Shown: positions 44,263 through 53,663, counted from the first letter of the stretch. The stretch is 64,000 bases of DNA from Actinopolyspora mzabensis (GCF_900101095.1 NZ_FNFM01000003.1:248001-312000), one strand, 5' to 3'. Made by a program: numbers and translations. Notes: generated from the sequence alone by a model not told the origin.

Positions 44263-44742
44263 TTGCCTACCACCACTTCGTGGGGCAGCGCTGCACGGAT
44301 ACTCGCCGAGTCCGGCGTGGCAGAGGACACGTCGTTCTTCGGTCCTTTCACGGGAACCGACGAGAGAGCGGTGCTCACCGTCCCGATGCGGATTCAGGCA
44401 GCCTGGTCGGCGAACGACCCGGATGCTTTCGCCGAGGTCTTCGCGGAGAACGGCAGTTTGCTGCTGCAGGACAATCAACTGGTCGGCAAGGAGCGAATCC
44501 GCCAGTACATGAACGAGGGGTTCCGCGGTGATCTTCGTGGAGCCTGCGTGACCGGATGGCCGTTGGAGGTCAGATTCCTCGACACCGACGTGGCCATGGT
44601 GGTCACCGAGGGCGGCATCGTGCTCGCGGGCGAGCAGGAACTCGCGACGCAACGGCGGATCCGCGCCGTCTGGGTGATCGTGAAACGAACCGACGGTTCG
44701 GTGAAACTGCTTTCGCACCAGAGCAGTCCCGTCGGTGGCTGA
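44263..44742 (+). CDS. SgcJ-family NTF2-like protein (paralogue 3)
   Basis: This 159-residue protein shares RIQAAWSANDPDAFAEVFAENG, GKERIRQYMNEGFRG and the C-terminal IRAVWVIVKRTDGSVKLLSHQSSPV with the other two copies. The TTG start at 44263 is chosen because GGGAG lies 6 bases upstream. An in-frame GTG at 44227 lacks such a site. It ends ahead of a strong hairpin region (44771-44860). Confidence 0.83.
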   Translation: MPTTTSWGSAARILAESGVAEDTSFFGPFTGTDERAVLTVPMRIQAAWSANDPDAFAEVFAENGSLLLQDNQLVGKERIRQYMNEGFRGDLRGACVTGWPLEVRFLDTDVAMVVTEGGIVLAGEQELATQRRIRAVWVIVKRTDGSVKLLSHQSSPVGG

Positions 44743-44770
44743 GGCGTCACCAGGATTCTGGGAAAGACAT

Positions 44771-44824
44771 ACTGCTCCTCGGCGGTCGGACCGAGAAAAT
44801 CGGTTTCGGTCGCCGGGGAGCAGT
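44771..44824 (+). terminator. Long stem-loop after the SgcJ-like genes
   Basis: ACTGCTCCTCGGCG (44771-44784) pairs with CGCCGGGGAGCAGT (44811-44824), with one G-U type mismatch. An inner hairpin ACCGA-GAAAA-TCGGT sits in the loop. It lies 28 bases after the third SgcJ-like stop. Confidence 0.65.
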
Positions 44825-44846
44825 TTGCGTGTTGGGAGCGGTTCGT

Positions 44847-44860
44847 TGCTCCTAGGAGCA
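44847..44860. repeat. Perfect 14-bp palindrome repeating the hairpin arm
   Basis: TGCTCCTAGGAGCA is self-complementary and repeats the GGAGCAG/CTGCTCC arm of the preceding stem-loop 22 bases away. It may be a protein-binding site or a second terminator arm. Confidence 0.4.
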
Positions 44861-45330
44861 GTGCGTCGGGGACGGAGCTGCTCGACGCCGGTTCGGCGAG
44901 GCAGTTGGTGACGGCCCTGCACACGGGATTCTTCCGGTGGTTCGTACGATATGTGGTAGATCCGTGGCATTCAGTGACCGACGGGTAGTCACCCGAGTGT
45001 CCTGATCTCCTTCGATGCAACCGGGAGTGGTGCCGGGGTCGATGCGGAGTTCCACCGAGGGGTTAGTTCGCGCTGTAGTCACCAGCTCCACTCAGGATCG
45101 AAACGCGGATTCGAGGTCGCCACACCTGCTACGCCGATGTTGGGACCTGTTGGTGGATCACACCAGCCGGGCCAACACGCCCCGGGCAAACATGAAGTGA
45201 GGGCCCGGGCGCGGCGTGAAACCGCCCCCGGCCCCTCACTACCGGACTCTTGTCGAACCGGCCCCTCGGGTACCGGTTCGAATTCCCGGTCGTTGATCCG
45301 TCGAATCAGCTGATCCCCGATCCAGGAGGG
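44861..45330. other. Intergenic stretch between SgcJ-like and apoprotein genes
   Basis: About 470 bases without a supported gene. It contains an imperfect 16-bp-arm hairpin, 45199-45214 with 45222-45237 (two mismatches), which may back up the apoprotein terminator on the minus strand. Short plus-strand frames here lack ribosome-binding sites. Confidence 0.5.
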
Positions 45331-45359
45331 CCTGCGCCGGCCGTCACGGCCGGCGCAGG
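45331..45359 (-). terminator. Apoprotein gene terminator
   Basis: CCTGCGCCGGCCGT (45331-45344) and ACGGCCGGCGCAGG (45346-45359) are exact reverse complements. They form a strong GC hairpin 20 bases beyond the apoprotein stop. Confidence 0.75.
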
Positions 45360-45378
45360 TTCCGGAATCGCGGCTCGA

Positions 45379-45816
45379 TCAGCCGAAGTGGATCGGCGTC
45401 CGGTCGAGCGCGACGATGTCAGCGTTGTAGACACCGACCTTGCACTGGGTCTCGGCGCAATCGATCGATACGTCGTTACCCGTTCCGACGTTGCCGACGA
45501 ACTCCTTGTTCACGGTGAGCTCGGTCGTGAGATCACCGGAGCCGTCCGAAGTGGCTTCGACAACCGAGTCCGGGTCACCCGCACACCCGTTGTCCGTCAT
45601 GCCGCACGGCCCGATCCAGTAGGTCTCGTTAGCCGCCAAGCCGGTAACGGTAGCCGTGATCGTGGCGCCGTCGGTGAGGCCACTGGAGGGTGCCACGGAC
45701 AGCTCGGGCGCTGTTGTGTCGGCCGAGGCGGAGTGCACCCCCGCGATGAGCCCAGCGGTCGCCGCGGCGACCACACCGGCCTTGGCGAGCCGTGAGGTCC
45801 GACGTTTCAGAGTCAT
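45379..45816 (-). CDS. Chromoprotein enediyne apoprotein (neocarzinostatin/C-1027 family)
   Basis: The 145 residues include a secretion signal (basic MTLKRRTSRLAK, hydrophobic core, cleavage after VHSASA). That leaves a mature protein of about 113 residues starting DTTAPELSV. The mature part matches the neocarzinostatin/C-1027/macromomycin apoprotein fold: APELSVAPSSGLTDG, TVTGLAANETYWIGPC, and a C-terminal VGVYN..IHFG. Four cysteines (GPCGMTDNGC and IDCAETQC) fit the two conserved disulfides. The mature protein is strongly acidic, with about 17 Asp/Glu and 3 Lys/Arg. It should bind, stabilise and carry the enediyne chromophore outside the cell. ATG 45816 has GGAG 8 bases upstream. A strong terminator follows. 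Confidence 0.95.
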   Translation of the reverse strand: MTLKRRTSRLAKAGVVAAATAGLIAGVHSASADTTAPELSVAPSSGLTDGATITATVTGLAANETYWIGPCGMTDNGCAGDPDSVVEATSDGSGDLTTELTVNKEFVGNVGTGNDVSIDCAETQCKVGVYNADIVALDRTPIHFG

Positions 45817-46156
45817 GTAGTACTCCGTTTCGTCATACAGACGAGGACATATGCGGATTCATTCAGAATTTGGGCGCCCCTGATGGAATCCTCGTCCAGG
45901 ATATCCCACTAGAGGTTGATATTCCATAGTTTTTGGTCCGGTGTGCATCTTCGGGCAATCGACGAGAAAATTGGTTTTCGGTCGGCATTCGGAGAGTCGG
46001 GGTCATTCGAAAACCCTCACCGATACCGCCCTCCGTGTCGGATCTCACGGTCCCGACGAGCAACGGTGATTCCGTTTTCACATTACACGGGAAACAAATG
46101 TTCCGGCCGGGAGTACATGTTTCCCGGCCGGAACCGCGTCGGAGAGCGTGTGATGC
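45817..46156. promoter_or_regulatory. Apoprotein promoter region
   Basis: This 340-base gap on the 5' side of the apoprotein gene and the 3' side of the exporter gene is comparatively AT-rich in its middle (45900-46000), as expected for a strong promoter. No defined operator is claimed. The exporter terminator occupies 46100-46134. Confidence 0.45.
46100..46134 (-). terminator. Exporter gene terminator
   Basis: The arms GTTCCGGCCGGGA (46100-46112) and TCCCGGCCGGAAC (46122-46134) are exact complements with a 9-base loop, 23 bases past the exporter stop. Confidence 0.75.
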
Positions 46157-47752
46157 TCAGGGTTGCGCTGCGGAAGCCCCCGAATCGCTTCCGGCGTCGG
46201 GAGCGGGTTCCGAAGAGCCCTGCGGGGCTCCGGTGGCCGCGATGTGGCGTAGTGAGGCGAAAGCGAGGACAGCCAGTCCCAGGAACACGGCGGCGCAGAC
46301 GCCGGCCGTAATGTTGAGCGAACTTGTGAAGGCTTCCTCGGCGCTGTCGAGTAGTTCTTCACCCGCCGCGCCCGGGAATCGAGAGGCCGTCGAAACCGCT
46401 CCGGCCACGCTCTCCCGTGCCGCATCGCCGGCCGCGGTTGGTATCGAACCGGGAACTCTGATCTTCGTGTGGTAGACGGCTGCCGCGAGACTTCCCAACG
46501 CCGCTATGCCCAGAGCGGATCCCAGCTCGCCCCCGGTCGACTGCAACGAGGCCGCCGATCCCGCACGTTCCGGGGGAGCGGACTGCATGACGAGTTGATT
46601 GACCAGAACCCCGATCGGGCTGCCCCCGATGAAGACGATACTGGCCCCCGAGACGAGGAGCGGCAGGCCGCCGCTGGCATCGACCCGAGTCAGGACCAAC
46701 ATTCCGATCGCCGCGATCAGCATGCCCACGACCAGCACCGCGGCCGGACGGATCCGCTTTGCCAACGGTGTAGTCAGTTGTATTCCCACCACCATCGCCA
46801 CAGCCGGGATCAACAGCCACAGGGCCGCCACGAGCGGGGAGAACCCTTCGACCAGCTGGAGGTGCTGTGTCATCAGTAGTCCCGTGCCAGCCTGGATCGT
46901 CGCGAAGAGCAGCCCCAGGATCAACGCACCGCTGACCGCTGGGATGCCGAACAGTCCGATGTCCAGCAAGGGGGTTCGCAATCGTCGCTGGCGGTACACG
47001 AACAGCACGCCGAAGACGACACCTACCACCAGAACCACAGCCGGTACCGCCGCCCAGCCGGATCTGGCCATCTCCTTCAATCCGTAGATGACAGGAAGCA
47101 GCGCAGCCAACGACAACACCACGCTGAACAGGTCGATCCTGCCCGCATCGGGGTTTCGGGAGTCCGGTAGCAGGAACGGACCGGTCACGACCACCAGCAA
47201 CATGACCGGCACCGCGAGCAGGAAAACCGAGCCCCACCAGAACGAGGCGAGCAGCAGGCCGCCCACGACTGGGCCGAGTGCCACCCCCGCCATCATCGCG
47301 GTGGCCCAGACCCCGATCGCAGCACCCATCTGCTTCGGATCGGGGAACATGCTCATGATCAGTGCCAGGGTGGACGGCATGATCGTGGCACCCGCGATTC
47401 CCAGCAGCGCGCGAATGGCGATCAACATTTCCGGACTGGTGGAAAACGCCGCAATGGCGGACAAGACCCCGAAAGCGGTGGCGCCCGCGATGAGCACGTT
47501 TCGACGCCCGAGCCTGTCGCCGAGTGTTCCCATGGTAACCAGGAAACCGGCGATCAGGAAACCGTAGATATCGGTGATCCACAACTGTTCGGTGCTCGTC
47601 GCACCCAGATCAGTGCTCAGGTGCGGGAGCGCCAAAAACAGCACATTGATGTCCATCATTGCCAGCATGGTGGGAATGGCCAGTACCACCAGCCCGATCC
47701 ATTCGCGCCGTCCGGCCAGGGGCGGCGCGACACCACTCTCGCTCGTGTTCAT
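46157..47752 (-). CDS. DHA2-family (14-TM) MFS efflux pump, SgcB-like
   Basis: The 531 residues contain 14 predicted membrane segments and the DHA2 (EmrB/QacA) signatures: MLAMMDINVLFLALPHL in TM1, GTLGDRLGRRN after TM2 and the antiporter motif GVALGPVVGG in TM5. The C-terminal tail is Ser/Ala/Pro-rich. Enediyne clusters carry a pump of this type (SgcB in C-1027) that exports the chromophore or complex and contributes to self-resistance. ATG 47752 has AGGAGA at good spacing. It stands between the glycosyltransferase and apoprotein genes on the same strand, with its own terminator. Confidence 0.9.
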   Translation of the reverse strand: MNTSESGVAPPLAGRREWIGLVVLAIPTMLAMMDINVLFLALPHLSTDLGATSTEQLWITDIYGFLIAGFLVTMGTLGDRLGRRNVLIAGATAFGVLSAIAAFSTSPEMLIAIRALLGIAGATIMPSTLALIMSMFPDPKQMGAAIGVWATAMMAGVALGPVVGGLLLASFWWGSVFLLAVPVMLLVVVTGPFLLPDSRNPDAGRIDLFSVVLSLAALLPVIYGLKEMARSGWAAVPAVVLVVGVVFGVLFVYRQRRLRTPLLDIGLFGIPAVSGALILGLLFATIQAGTGLLMTQHLQLVEGFSPLVAALWLLIPAVAMVVGIQLTTPLAKRIRPAAVLVVGMLIAAIGMLVLTRVDASGGLPLLVSGASIVFIGGSPIGVLVNQLVMQSAPPERAGSAASLQSTGGELGSALGIAALGSLAAAVYHTKIRVPGSIPTAAGDAARESVAGAVSTASRFPGAAGEELLDSAEEAFTSSLNITAGVCAAVFLGLAVLAFASLRHIAATGAPQGSSEPAPDAGSDSGASAAQP

Positions 47753-48074
47753 GGCTTTCTCCTAGTCAGGGCCGCTGCTCGACCGGACTGTCGTCGGCTG
47801 GCCGAAATTCCGTGACGTGGGATCCGAGGGTGACGGTGGCCGATCGTCGCGCTCCCCACCTGTTGTGACATCTTCTGCTGTGCTATCCCTTCCAAACCGT
47901 CGAAGAGCCCGTTCCCGGCACTAGTATTCGATGCTCCTGCCCAGCAGCACGGGTGAGAATGTCTCGTTGTCACGACGTCGTGGCGGTCGAGAACTCATCT
48001 GTGCGCGCCCCGGCGGTGGACTCTTGATACAGCCCGGATGACAGCTGCGATCGTCCGTTCCGGACGACGAAAGG
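47753..48074. other. Intergenic region between glycosyltransferase and exporter
   Basis: These 322 bases should contain the exporter promoter. A small hairpin, TCGTCCG-TTC-CGGACGA (48052-48068), lies just past the glycosyltransferase stop and probably terminates that gene. No gene is supported. Confidence 0.5.
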
Positions 48075-49529
48075 TCAGCGTCTGCGGTTCTGCACCGTGA
48101 GCTTCTCCAGATCCGGGACCACGTCACCGGGGCCGGGCATCGCCATCCAGTCGTCGTAGAGCGCGGCGGCGTTCGCGTGGTAGGAGGGATCCGTGGCGAC
48201 ATGCCAGATCAGTTCACGCATCTCCTCGATGGACTGGGCTCGATGGTCCAGTCGTGCTCCGGATCCCTTGGAAAGCATGAACTCGGACACCGGGGTGGCT
48301 TCCACCTTTTTGGCGGGCAGCTCCCAGTGCGCCGTCGGTGCCGAGGCCTCACCTTCTTCTCGTACACCGAATTCCCACCCCAGTCGGTAGGTCCCGGCCT
48401 TCATCACGTTCGGATCGTCCTCCACGAGGCGCATGAGCAGGGACTCATCCGCCAGATCACATACAAGCTGAGGCACTTTCGCGGCCACCGCGGCTGAGTA
48501 CGTACCGATACCGCCGTGATGAATCAATGCCGAACAGGTCGGCATCAGCTGGGGGAGCGGCACCCAGTCGATCGGCCGCACATTGTGCGGCACCTTTTTG
48601 ACGTCGTGCAACTGTGCTTGGTCCAGGGTGGCAACCACTTCCAGGTCCTCCAGACCTTCGAGTGCCTGCAGTATCCTGGGGGTCCTGTCCCAGTCTCCGT
48701 TGATGAACCGCCGCGTGGATTCCCCCAGAGACATGGCGATGCGACGTCGGCCGAGCCTGCCGCAACATTCACACCGCTTGTTCTCCGGTGACTCGTGCAG
48801 CCACTCAGGGAACAGTTGTGGATCCACGTAGGGCACGTGCCGCATGGACAACTTCTTGGTACTGGTAGGCAGTCGTAGCCCATCGAGCATGGTTTCCACG
48901 CTCCACTGCCCGTACAACAGCTCCCGGTCCACCTCGAGCCCGTAGTGCTCTGCGAGCGGTCGGATGAGACTCGCCAGCGGATTCTCGTCGAGCCCCGCTG
49001 CACGTAGGTCGTCCCTGCGCTCCGCGAGACGATCCAGACACCACCCGAACATGTCATGGCCGATCAGGAATCGTGCGTGCGCGGCACCGGAGACCCGTGC
49101 GGCGACGGCACCCGCGGGATGCGTCGGATCCCAGAAAATCAGGTCCGGTTTCCACGTGCTGGCGAAGTCGACCAGGTCGGAGGCCTCGGACCGATCCAAC
49201 CGCACGTAGTCCGAGACAGGCTGCATGAGGTACTGGTAGAAGACGATCCAGTGCTCCCGCTGCTCGGGCGTGAGCCCCAGGACTCGGGCATACCGATCAA
49301 CGTCTTCGGGTGACCTGGGTGGGGAGCAGTCGTCGGTCAACCGCACGGGAGGTTGTTCGGGGTCTCCCAGACCGACGGGCGTGAGGCCGGTACGCACGAT
49401 CAGCTCCGCGGAACTGACGTGCGTCGCTATCCGGACCTCGTGTCCCGCACTCTGCAGCGCCCAAGCCAGGGGGACCACCGGGTAGAGGTGGGCGAGCGAG
49501 TTGGGATAAATGGTGAATAGGACTCGCAT
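48075..49529 (-). CDS. Glycosyltransferase (GT1, EryCIII/CalG-like)
   Basis: This 484-residue GT-B fold enzyme has an N-terminal MRVLFTIYPNSLAHLYPVVPLAWAL acceptor domain. The C-terminal donor domain has the NDP-sugar motif PTCSALIHHGGIGTYSAA near residue 350. It belongs to the antibiotic glycosyltransferases with macrolide-type spacing. A four-cysteine loop, CECCGRLGRRR, in the linker is an unusual insertion. It should transfer the C-methyl aminopentose to the enediyne core, as MdpA6 does in maduropeptin. ATG 49529 has GAGGGAG immediately upstream. It is the only glycosyltransferase in the window, matching a single predicted sugar. Confidence 0.88.
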   Translation of the reverse strand: MRVLFTIYPNSLAHLYPVVPLAWALQSAGHEVRIATHVSSAELIVRTGLTPVGLGDPEQPPVRLTDDCSPPRSPEDVDRYARVLGLTPEQREHWIVFYQYLMQPVSDYVRLDRSEASDLVDFASTWKPDLIFWDPTHPAGAVAARVSGAAHARFLIGHDMFGWCLDRLAERRDDLRAAGLDENPLASLIRPLAEHYGLEVDRELLYGQWSVETMLDGLRLPTSTKKLSMRHVPYVDPQLFPEWLHESPENKRCECCGRLGRRRIAMSLGESTRRFINGDWDRTPRILQALEGLEDLEVVATLDQAQLHDVKKVPHNVRPIDWVPLPQLMPTCSALIHHGGIGTYSAAVAAKVPQLVCDLADESLLMRLVEDDPNVMKAGTYRLGWEFGVREEGEASAPTAHWELPAKKVEATPVSEFMLSKGSGARLDHRAQSIEEMRELIWHVATDPSYHANAAALYDDWMAMPGPGDVVPDLEKLTVQNRRR

Positions 49530-49903
49530 CGAACTCCCTCGGATTCCGTGAGCATAGTCGGGTCTACCTCGCGTCAGGCGCACGTGCCGGGCCTCCGGAG
49601 TGGACGGGGCCACGTGCCGGGAGCAGAACTCGTCGGAAGGGCTCGGCGACGGGGACGATCATCAACGTCGTAGCGGAACCGGCCGACCTGACAGCACGAT
49701 TCTGTGGGTGCGCGGAGAGGAAAACGTCTCCCAGCGTGCTGTCCTCACCGGCCGGGCAAGTGCCGGACCAGCTCCCGGAGTGCAAGCGAGAAGACGCACC
49801 GGACCGGGCTGCGGCCGGACAGTGGGTGGTAACCGACGGGAAAGCGTCCCTTCCGTGGCACAGCGTATCGACGGGGGACACGAATCCGCGACGTGGAGGA
49901 AAC
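49530..49903. promoter_or_regulatory. Divergent promoter region
   Basis: This 374-base gap separates the glycosyltransferase (minus) and the O-methyltransferase operon (plus). It must carry promoters for both. The frame of the methyltransferase is open upstream, but the GGAGGA site fixes its start at 49904. Confidence 0.45.
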
Positions 49904-50569
49904 ATGAGTACGTTCCGCCTGGACGAGAAGCTGAGTAGCTACGTCGTCGGTTCGTGCACGCCCCCGGAAGAAGCCGTGTCCAATCTGATTCGGCGCACCA
50001 TGGCGCTCGGCGACGCGGCGGAGATGATGATTCCCGTCGAGCAGGCCGGTTTCCTGACGATGCTCACCCGGGTCTCCTCCGCGCGCAGGGTGATCGACGT
50101 GGGTACATTCACGGGTCTGTCCGCTCTGGCGTTCGCCCGGGGACTCGGCGAAGACGGAAAAGTCGTCACCTGCGACGTCACCGACGAATGGCTGTCGATC
50201 GCGTCCGAGCACTGGCGGTTGGCCGGCATCGACGATCGCATCGACTTCCGATGCGGCCCGGCGAAACGCACGTTGGAGGAGCTCGAGAACGAGGAAGCCG
50301 CGGACATCGTCTTCCTGGACGCGGATAAGACGTCCTATCCGCGTTACTGCGAGGCGGCGGCCCGGTTGCTGGCTTCGGGAGGGTTGCTGATCCTCGACAA
50401 CGTGTTGCTGCACGGAACAGTGGTGGATCCCGGAAACGCCGAGGACGAGCTGGGCCAGTATGCCGCGGAGATCATGGATTCGGTCAGTGCGCGGCTCGCC
50501 GCGGACGAACGTTTCGACACGGTGATGCTACCCATCGCCGACGGGATGACCATCGCCCGCAAAAAGTAA
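49904..50569 (+). CDS. Cation-dependent O-methyltransferase (caffeoyl-CoA type)
   Basis: This 221-residue class I methyltransferase is of the caffeoyl-CoA/catechol O-methyltransferase family. The SAM motif is [16 protein letters not shown] near residue 66. A metal-binding [15 protein letters not shown] lies near residue 137, with [11 protein letters not shown] near residue 165. Such enzymes methylate one hydroxyl of a catechol, which is what the next gene (SgcC-like hydroxylase) would create. SgcD4 and the maduropeptin cluster have corresponding steps. ATG 49904 has GGAGGA 6 bases upstream. The hydroxylase starts 31 bases after its stop. Confidence 0.88.
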   Translation: MSTFRLDEKLSSYVVGSCTPPEEAVSNLIRRTMALGDAAEMMIPVEQAGFLTMLTRVSSARRVIDVGTFTGLSALAFARGLGEDGKVVTCDVTDEWLSIASEHWRLAGIDDRIDFRCGPAKRTLEELENEEAADIVFLDADKTSYPRYCEAAARLLASGGLLILDNVLLHGTVVDPGNAEDELGQYAAEIMDSVSARLAADERFDTVMLPIADGMTIARKK

Positions 50570-50600
50570 TCCCACGGGCGGATCGTCGAAAGGGCCCACT

Positions 50601-52145
50601 ATGAGCGCGCATCAGGACCAGCGGTCCGACGAATCGTGCGGTACCCGTCCTCTGACGGGCGAGGAGTACCTCGAAAGCCTCAGGGACGGCCGAGAAGTCC
50701 ACATTTACGGTGAAAAAGTCCGGGACGTCGCCGCGCATCAGGCCTTCGGCAATCCGGCGAGGATGGTCGCCAGGCTCTACGACGCTCTGCACGATCCGGC
50801 GACCAAGAGTCTGCTTACCGCACCCACCGACACCGGTAACGCCGGTTACACTCACAGCTTCTTCCGCACTCCACGCAGCGCGAATGATCTGATCGACGAC
50901 CAGCAAGCGATCGCCACCTGGGCACGCAGCAGTTACGGCTGGTTGGGACGCAGTCCCGACTACAAGGCGTCGTTCCTGGGGACACTGGGTGCCAACGCCG
51001 AGTTCTACGAACCCTTCGAGGCCAACGCGAGGCGCTGGTACCGCGAATCGCAGCAGAAAGTACTGTACTGGAATCACGCCATCGTGCACCCCCCAGTGGA
51101 TCGCAAAACGCCGGCGGACCGGGTCTCGGACGTTTTCGTTCATGCGGAGCGGGAGACGGACGCAGGACTGGTGGTCAGCGGGGCGAAAATGGTGGCGACA
51201 GGATCCGCGCTGTCACACTACAACTTTGTCGCCCACTACGGACTTCCGGTCAAGGAACGCAATTTCGCCCTAGTTGCCACCATTCCCATGAACGCGGAGG
51301 GCGTCAAGCTGATATCTCGCCCTTCCTACACCGCCGCGGCCGTGGCGAATGGCACCCCCTTCGACTACCCCCTGTCCTCCAGGTTCGACGAAAATGACTC
51401 GATCTTGGTGCTCGACAAGGTGCTCATCCCGTGGGAGAACGTGTTCGTCTACGGTGACCTGGGCAAGGTCCAGCTGTTTACCGCGGATTCGGGATTCATC
51501 GAGCGTTCCACGTTTCACGGGTGCACACGACTCGCGGTCAAACTGGAGTTCATCGCTGGACTGCTGGCCAAAGCGCTCGAGATCACCGGCACCGAGGACT
51601 TTCGCGGAGTGCAGACCCGTGTGGGTGAAGTCCTGGCGTGGCGCAATCTTTTCTGGGGGTTGTCGGACGCTGCGGCTCGCAACCCGAGCGAGTGGCGCGA
51701 CGGGAGTGTCCTGCCGAACATCCACTACGGGCAGGCATACAGATGGTTCGCACAGATCGGCTACCCCCGAATCAGGGAGATCGTCCTGCAGGACGTCGCG
51801 GGCGCCCTGGTGTACACGAACTCTGGTGCCGAGGACTTTCACAACGAGGAAACCAGGAAATATCTGGAAACTTATCTTCGTGGTTCCAACGGTATCACGG
51901 CCGAAGACAGGGTCAAAGTCATGAAGCTTCTCTGGGACGCGGTGGGGACGGAGTTCGGCGGCAGACACGATCTTTACGAGAGGAACTACGCGGGAAACCA
52001 CGAGAGTACTCGTCTGGACATGCTGTTCGGGCAGACCGCATCCGGGAAGATGGACGAATACCGCCAATTCGTCGAGCGATGCCTCGACGAGTACGACCTG
52101 GAAGGCTGGAAGGCCCCGGACCTTTCCGCGGGAACGACCTGGTGA
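50601..52145 (+). CDS. Two-component flavin monooxygenase (SgcC/HpaB-like)
   Basis: This 514-residue protein is of the 4-hydroxyphenylacetate 3-monooxygenase (HpaB) family. It has [21 protein letters not shown] at the start, [11 protein letters not shown] near residue 160, [25 protein letters not shown] near residue 180 and [18 protein letters not shown] near residue 415. SgcC, the C-1027 homologue, hydroxylates the chlorinated beta-tyrosine while it is bound to a carrier protein, using FADH2 from SgcE6. The E6-type reductase here is at 61415. The catechol formed would be methylated by the preceding O-methyltransferase. ATG 50601 has AAAGGG 7 bases upstream. Confidence 0.92.
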   Translation: MSAHQDQRSDESCGTRPLTGEEYLESLRDGREVHIYGEKVRDVAAHQAFGNPARMVARLYDALHDPATKSLLTAPTDTGNAGYTHSFFRTPRSANDLIDDQQAIATWARSSYGWLGRSPDYKASFLGTLGANAEFYEPFEANARRWYRESQQKVLYWNHAIVHPPVDRKTPADRVSDVFVHAERETDAGLVVSGAKMVATGSALSHYNFVAHYGLPVKERNFALVATIPMNAEGVKLISRPSYTAAAVANGTPFDYPLSSRFDENDSILVLDKVLIPWENVFVYGDLGKVQLFTADSGFIERSTFHGCTRLAVKLEFIAGLLAKALEITGTEDFRGVQTRVGEVLAWRNLFWGLSDAAARNPSEWRDGSVLPNIHYGQAYRWFAQIGYPRIREIVLQDVAGALVYTNSGAEDFHNEETRKYLETYLRGSNGITAEDRVKVMKLLWDAVGTEFGGRHDLYERNYAGNHESTRLDMLFGQTASGKMDEYRQFVERCLDEYDLEGWKAPDLSAGTTW

Positions 52146-52357
52146 TACTGCGACCTGAACAACAGCCCCGGTCGATCCACAGAATTTCCGTATTGCTCGG
52201 TAATTTCGAGCGGCAGCGGACAGCAATGTGAAAGTCGCTCTCGCCGACGCGTGCCACGAAGATACTTCGGTGACACGGCAATTCGAAAGCATGACTCGTC
52301 CGACGGACCAGTCAAGAATACGGATTTTGATCATCAAAGAATTCGAGAGGTGCACAC

Positions 52358-53581
52358 ATGTCCAACTCGGAAAGCGATGCGCTGCTGCTGGAAGCCACTG
52401 ATCTCACCCAGCCACAGACACTTCTCGCGAAGCTAGGGACCGGAAAACCGGTTCATCGTGTGTCCATGCCGGACGGGATGCCGGCCTGGTTGGTGACCGG
52501 CTACCGTGAAGCGCGTCGCGCTCTTTCCGATCCTCGCTTGGCGCGCAGCGATCAAGTCGCCAGTCCCGAGCTCAAACCGTACCTGAGTCTGTACAACGAC
52601 GAGTTTTTCCGCCACTCCATGGTGTTCAACGATCGCCCGGATCACACCAGGATCAAAAAGGTCGTATCCCAGGCCTTCACCCCGCGGTACATGGAACGGC
52701 TCCGTCCACAGGTACAAGCCATCACCGACGAGCTCGTCGACGCGATCGCGGAAGAAGGTGGGACCGAGGTGCTGGAGTCACTGGCGGTGCCGTTGCCCAA
52801 CTCGGTGATCTGCGACTGGTTCGGTGTCCCCGTGAAGGACCGAACCGAGTTCCGGAAACACTGCGGTGTCGTCACCGGATTGTCCGTTTCTTCGGACGAG
52901 AACGATCTGTTCGAGGCGGGCCGCTGGTTCGACAACTACCTTTCCGAGCTGATCGAGGAGCGCAAGAACAACCCCGGCGAGGACATGATCTCCGCAATCC
53001 TGGCCGGACAGGCGGAGGAAGCCACGCTGTCGGACATCGAGTTGCGATCCAACGTCTTCCTGATGTTGATCGGTTCGGTGGAAACCGCAGTGAACATGGT
53101 CGCTAACGGTACGCTCGCGCTGCTGCGCAACCCGGATTCGCTGCGACTGCTCCGCGACGACCCCTCTCGTATTCCGCAGGCGGTCGAAGAGATGTTGCGA
53201 GTGGATCCTCCCGTCGTGACCGTGGCCTACCACTTCGCCAAGGACCACGTGACGATCGGCGACGTCCAGATCGAACCCGGTGAGCACGTCGCGATCTCGT
53301 TGGCCGCCACCAACTACGACGAGCGCGAGTTCGCCGATCCCGCCCAGTTCGATCCACGCCGACAGAACGGCCATCTCTCCTTCAGCCACGGAATCCACTT
53401 CTGTCTGGGTGCGCCACTGGCTCGACTGGAAGGCGAGATCTTCTTCACCACCTTGCTGCGACGTCTGGAAAACATCGAGTTGGCCGTGCCGGAGGAGGAG
53501 CTAACATGGAAGCCGAGTTACTTCGTTCACCGCTTGGACAGGTTGCCGATCAGATACACGGCGACGAACGTCGGCGGTTGA
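52358..53581 (+). CDS. Cytochrome P450 (tailoring)
   Basis: This 407-residue bacterial class I P450 has an early FNDRPDHTRIKKVV (C-helix), the I-helix LIGSVETAVNMV, EEMLR near residue 282 and the haem loop FSHGIHFCLGAPLAR near residue 345. The I-helix keeps the acid-Thr pair (ET) but has Ser in place of the second Gly of the usual (A/G)Gx(D/E)T. It differs from E7 in size and class, so it is probably a pathway-specific hydroxylase, for example of the orsellinate-type acid as MdpB2 or NcsB3 do for theirs. ATG 52358 has GAGAGG upstream. It lies 212 bases after the SgcC-like gene. Confidence 0.9.
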   Translation: MSNSESDALLLEATDLTQPQTLLAKLGTGKPVHRVSMPDGMPAWLVTGYREARRALSDPRLARSDQVASPELKPYLSLYNDEFFRHSMVFNDRPDHTRIKKVVSQAFTPRYMERLRPQVQAITDELVDAIAEEGGTEVLESLAVPLPNSVICDWFGVPVKDRTEFRKHCGVVTGLSVSSDENDLFEAGRWFDNYLSELIEERKNNPGEDMISAILAGQAEEATLSDIELRSNVFLMLIGSVETAVNMVANGTLALLRNPDSLRLLRDDPSRIPQAVEEMLRVDPPVVTVAYHFAKDHVTIGDVQIEPGEHVAISLAATNYDEREFADPAQFDPRRQNGHLSFSHGIHFCLGAPLARLEGEIFFTTLLRRLENIELAVPEEELTWKPSYFVHRLDRLPIRYTATNVGG

Positions 53582-53663
53582 TTTCCATGATCGACAGCCC
53601 GAAACACATCGCCATCCACCGCCCCTGCCGATCACTCACTCCCGGTACCGGCAGGTGGTCAGG

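Noticed and set aside
43067-44742. Limonene-epoxide hydrolase or polyketide cyclase (SnoaL) assignment for the NTF2-like trio
   Set aside because: Length, motif AWxxNDxD and cluster context fit the SgcJ group. No SnoaL-type catalytic Asp pair was identified.
44743-45378. CRISPR-like or tandem repeat array
   Set aside because: Only inverted GGAGCAG arms are repeated, with no regularly spaced direct repeats and spacers.
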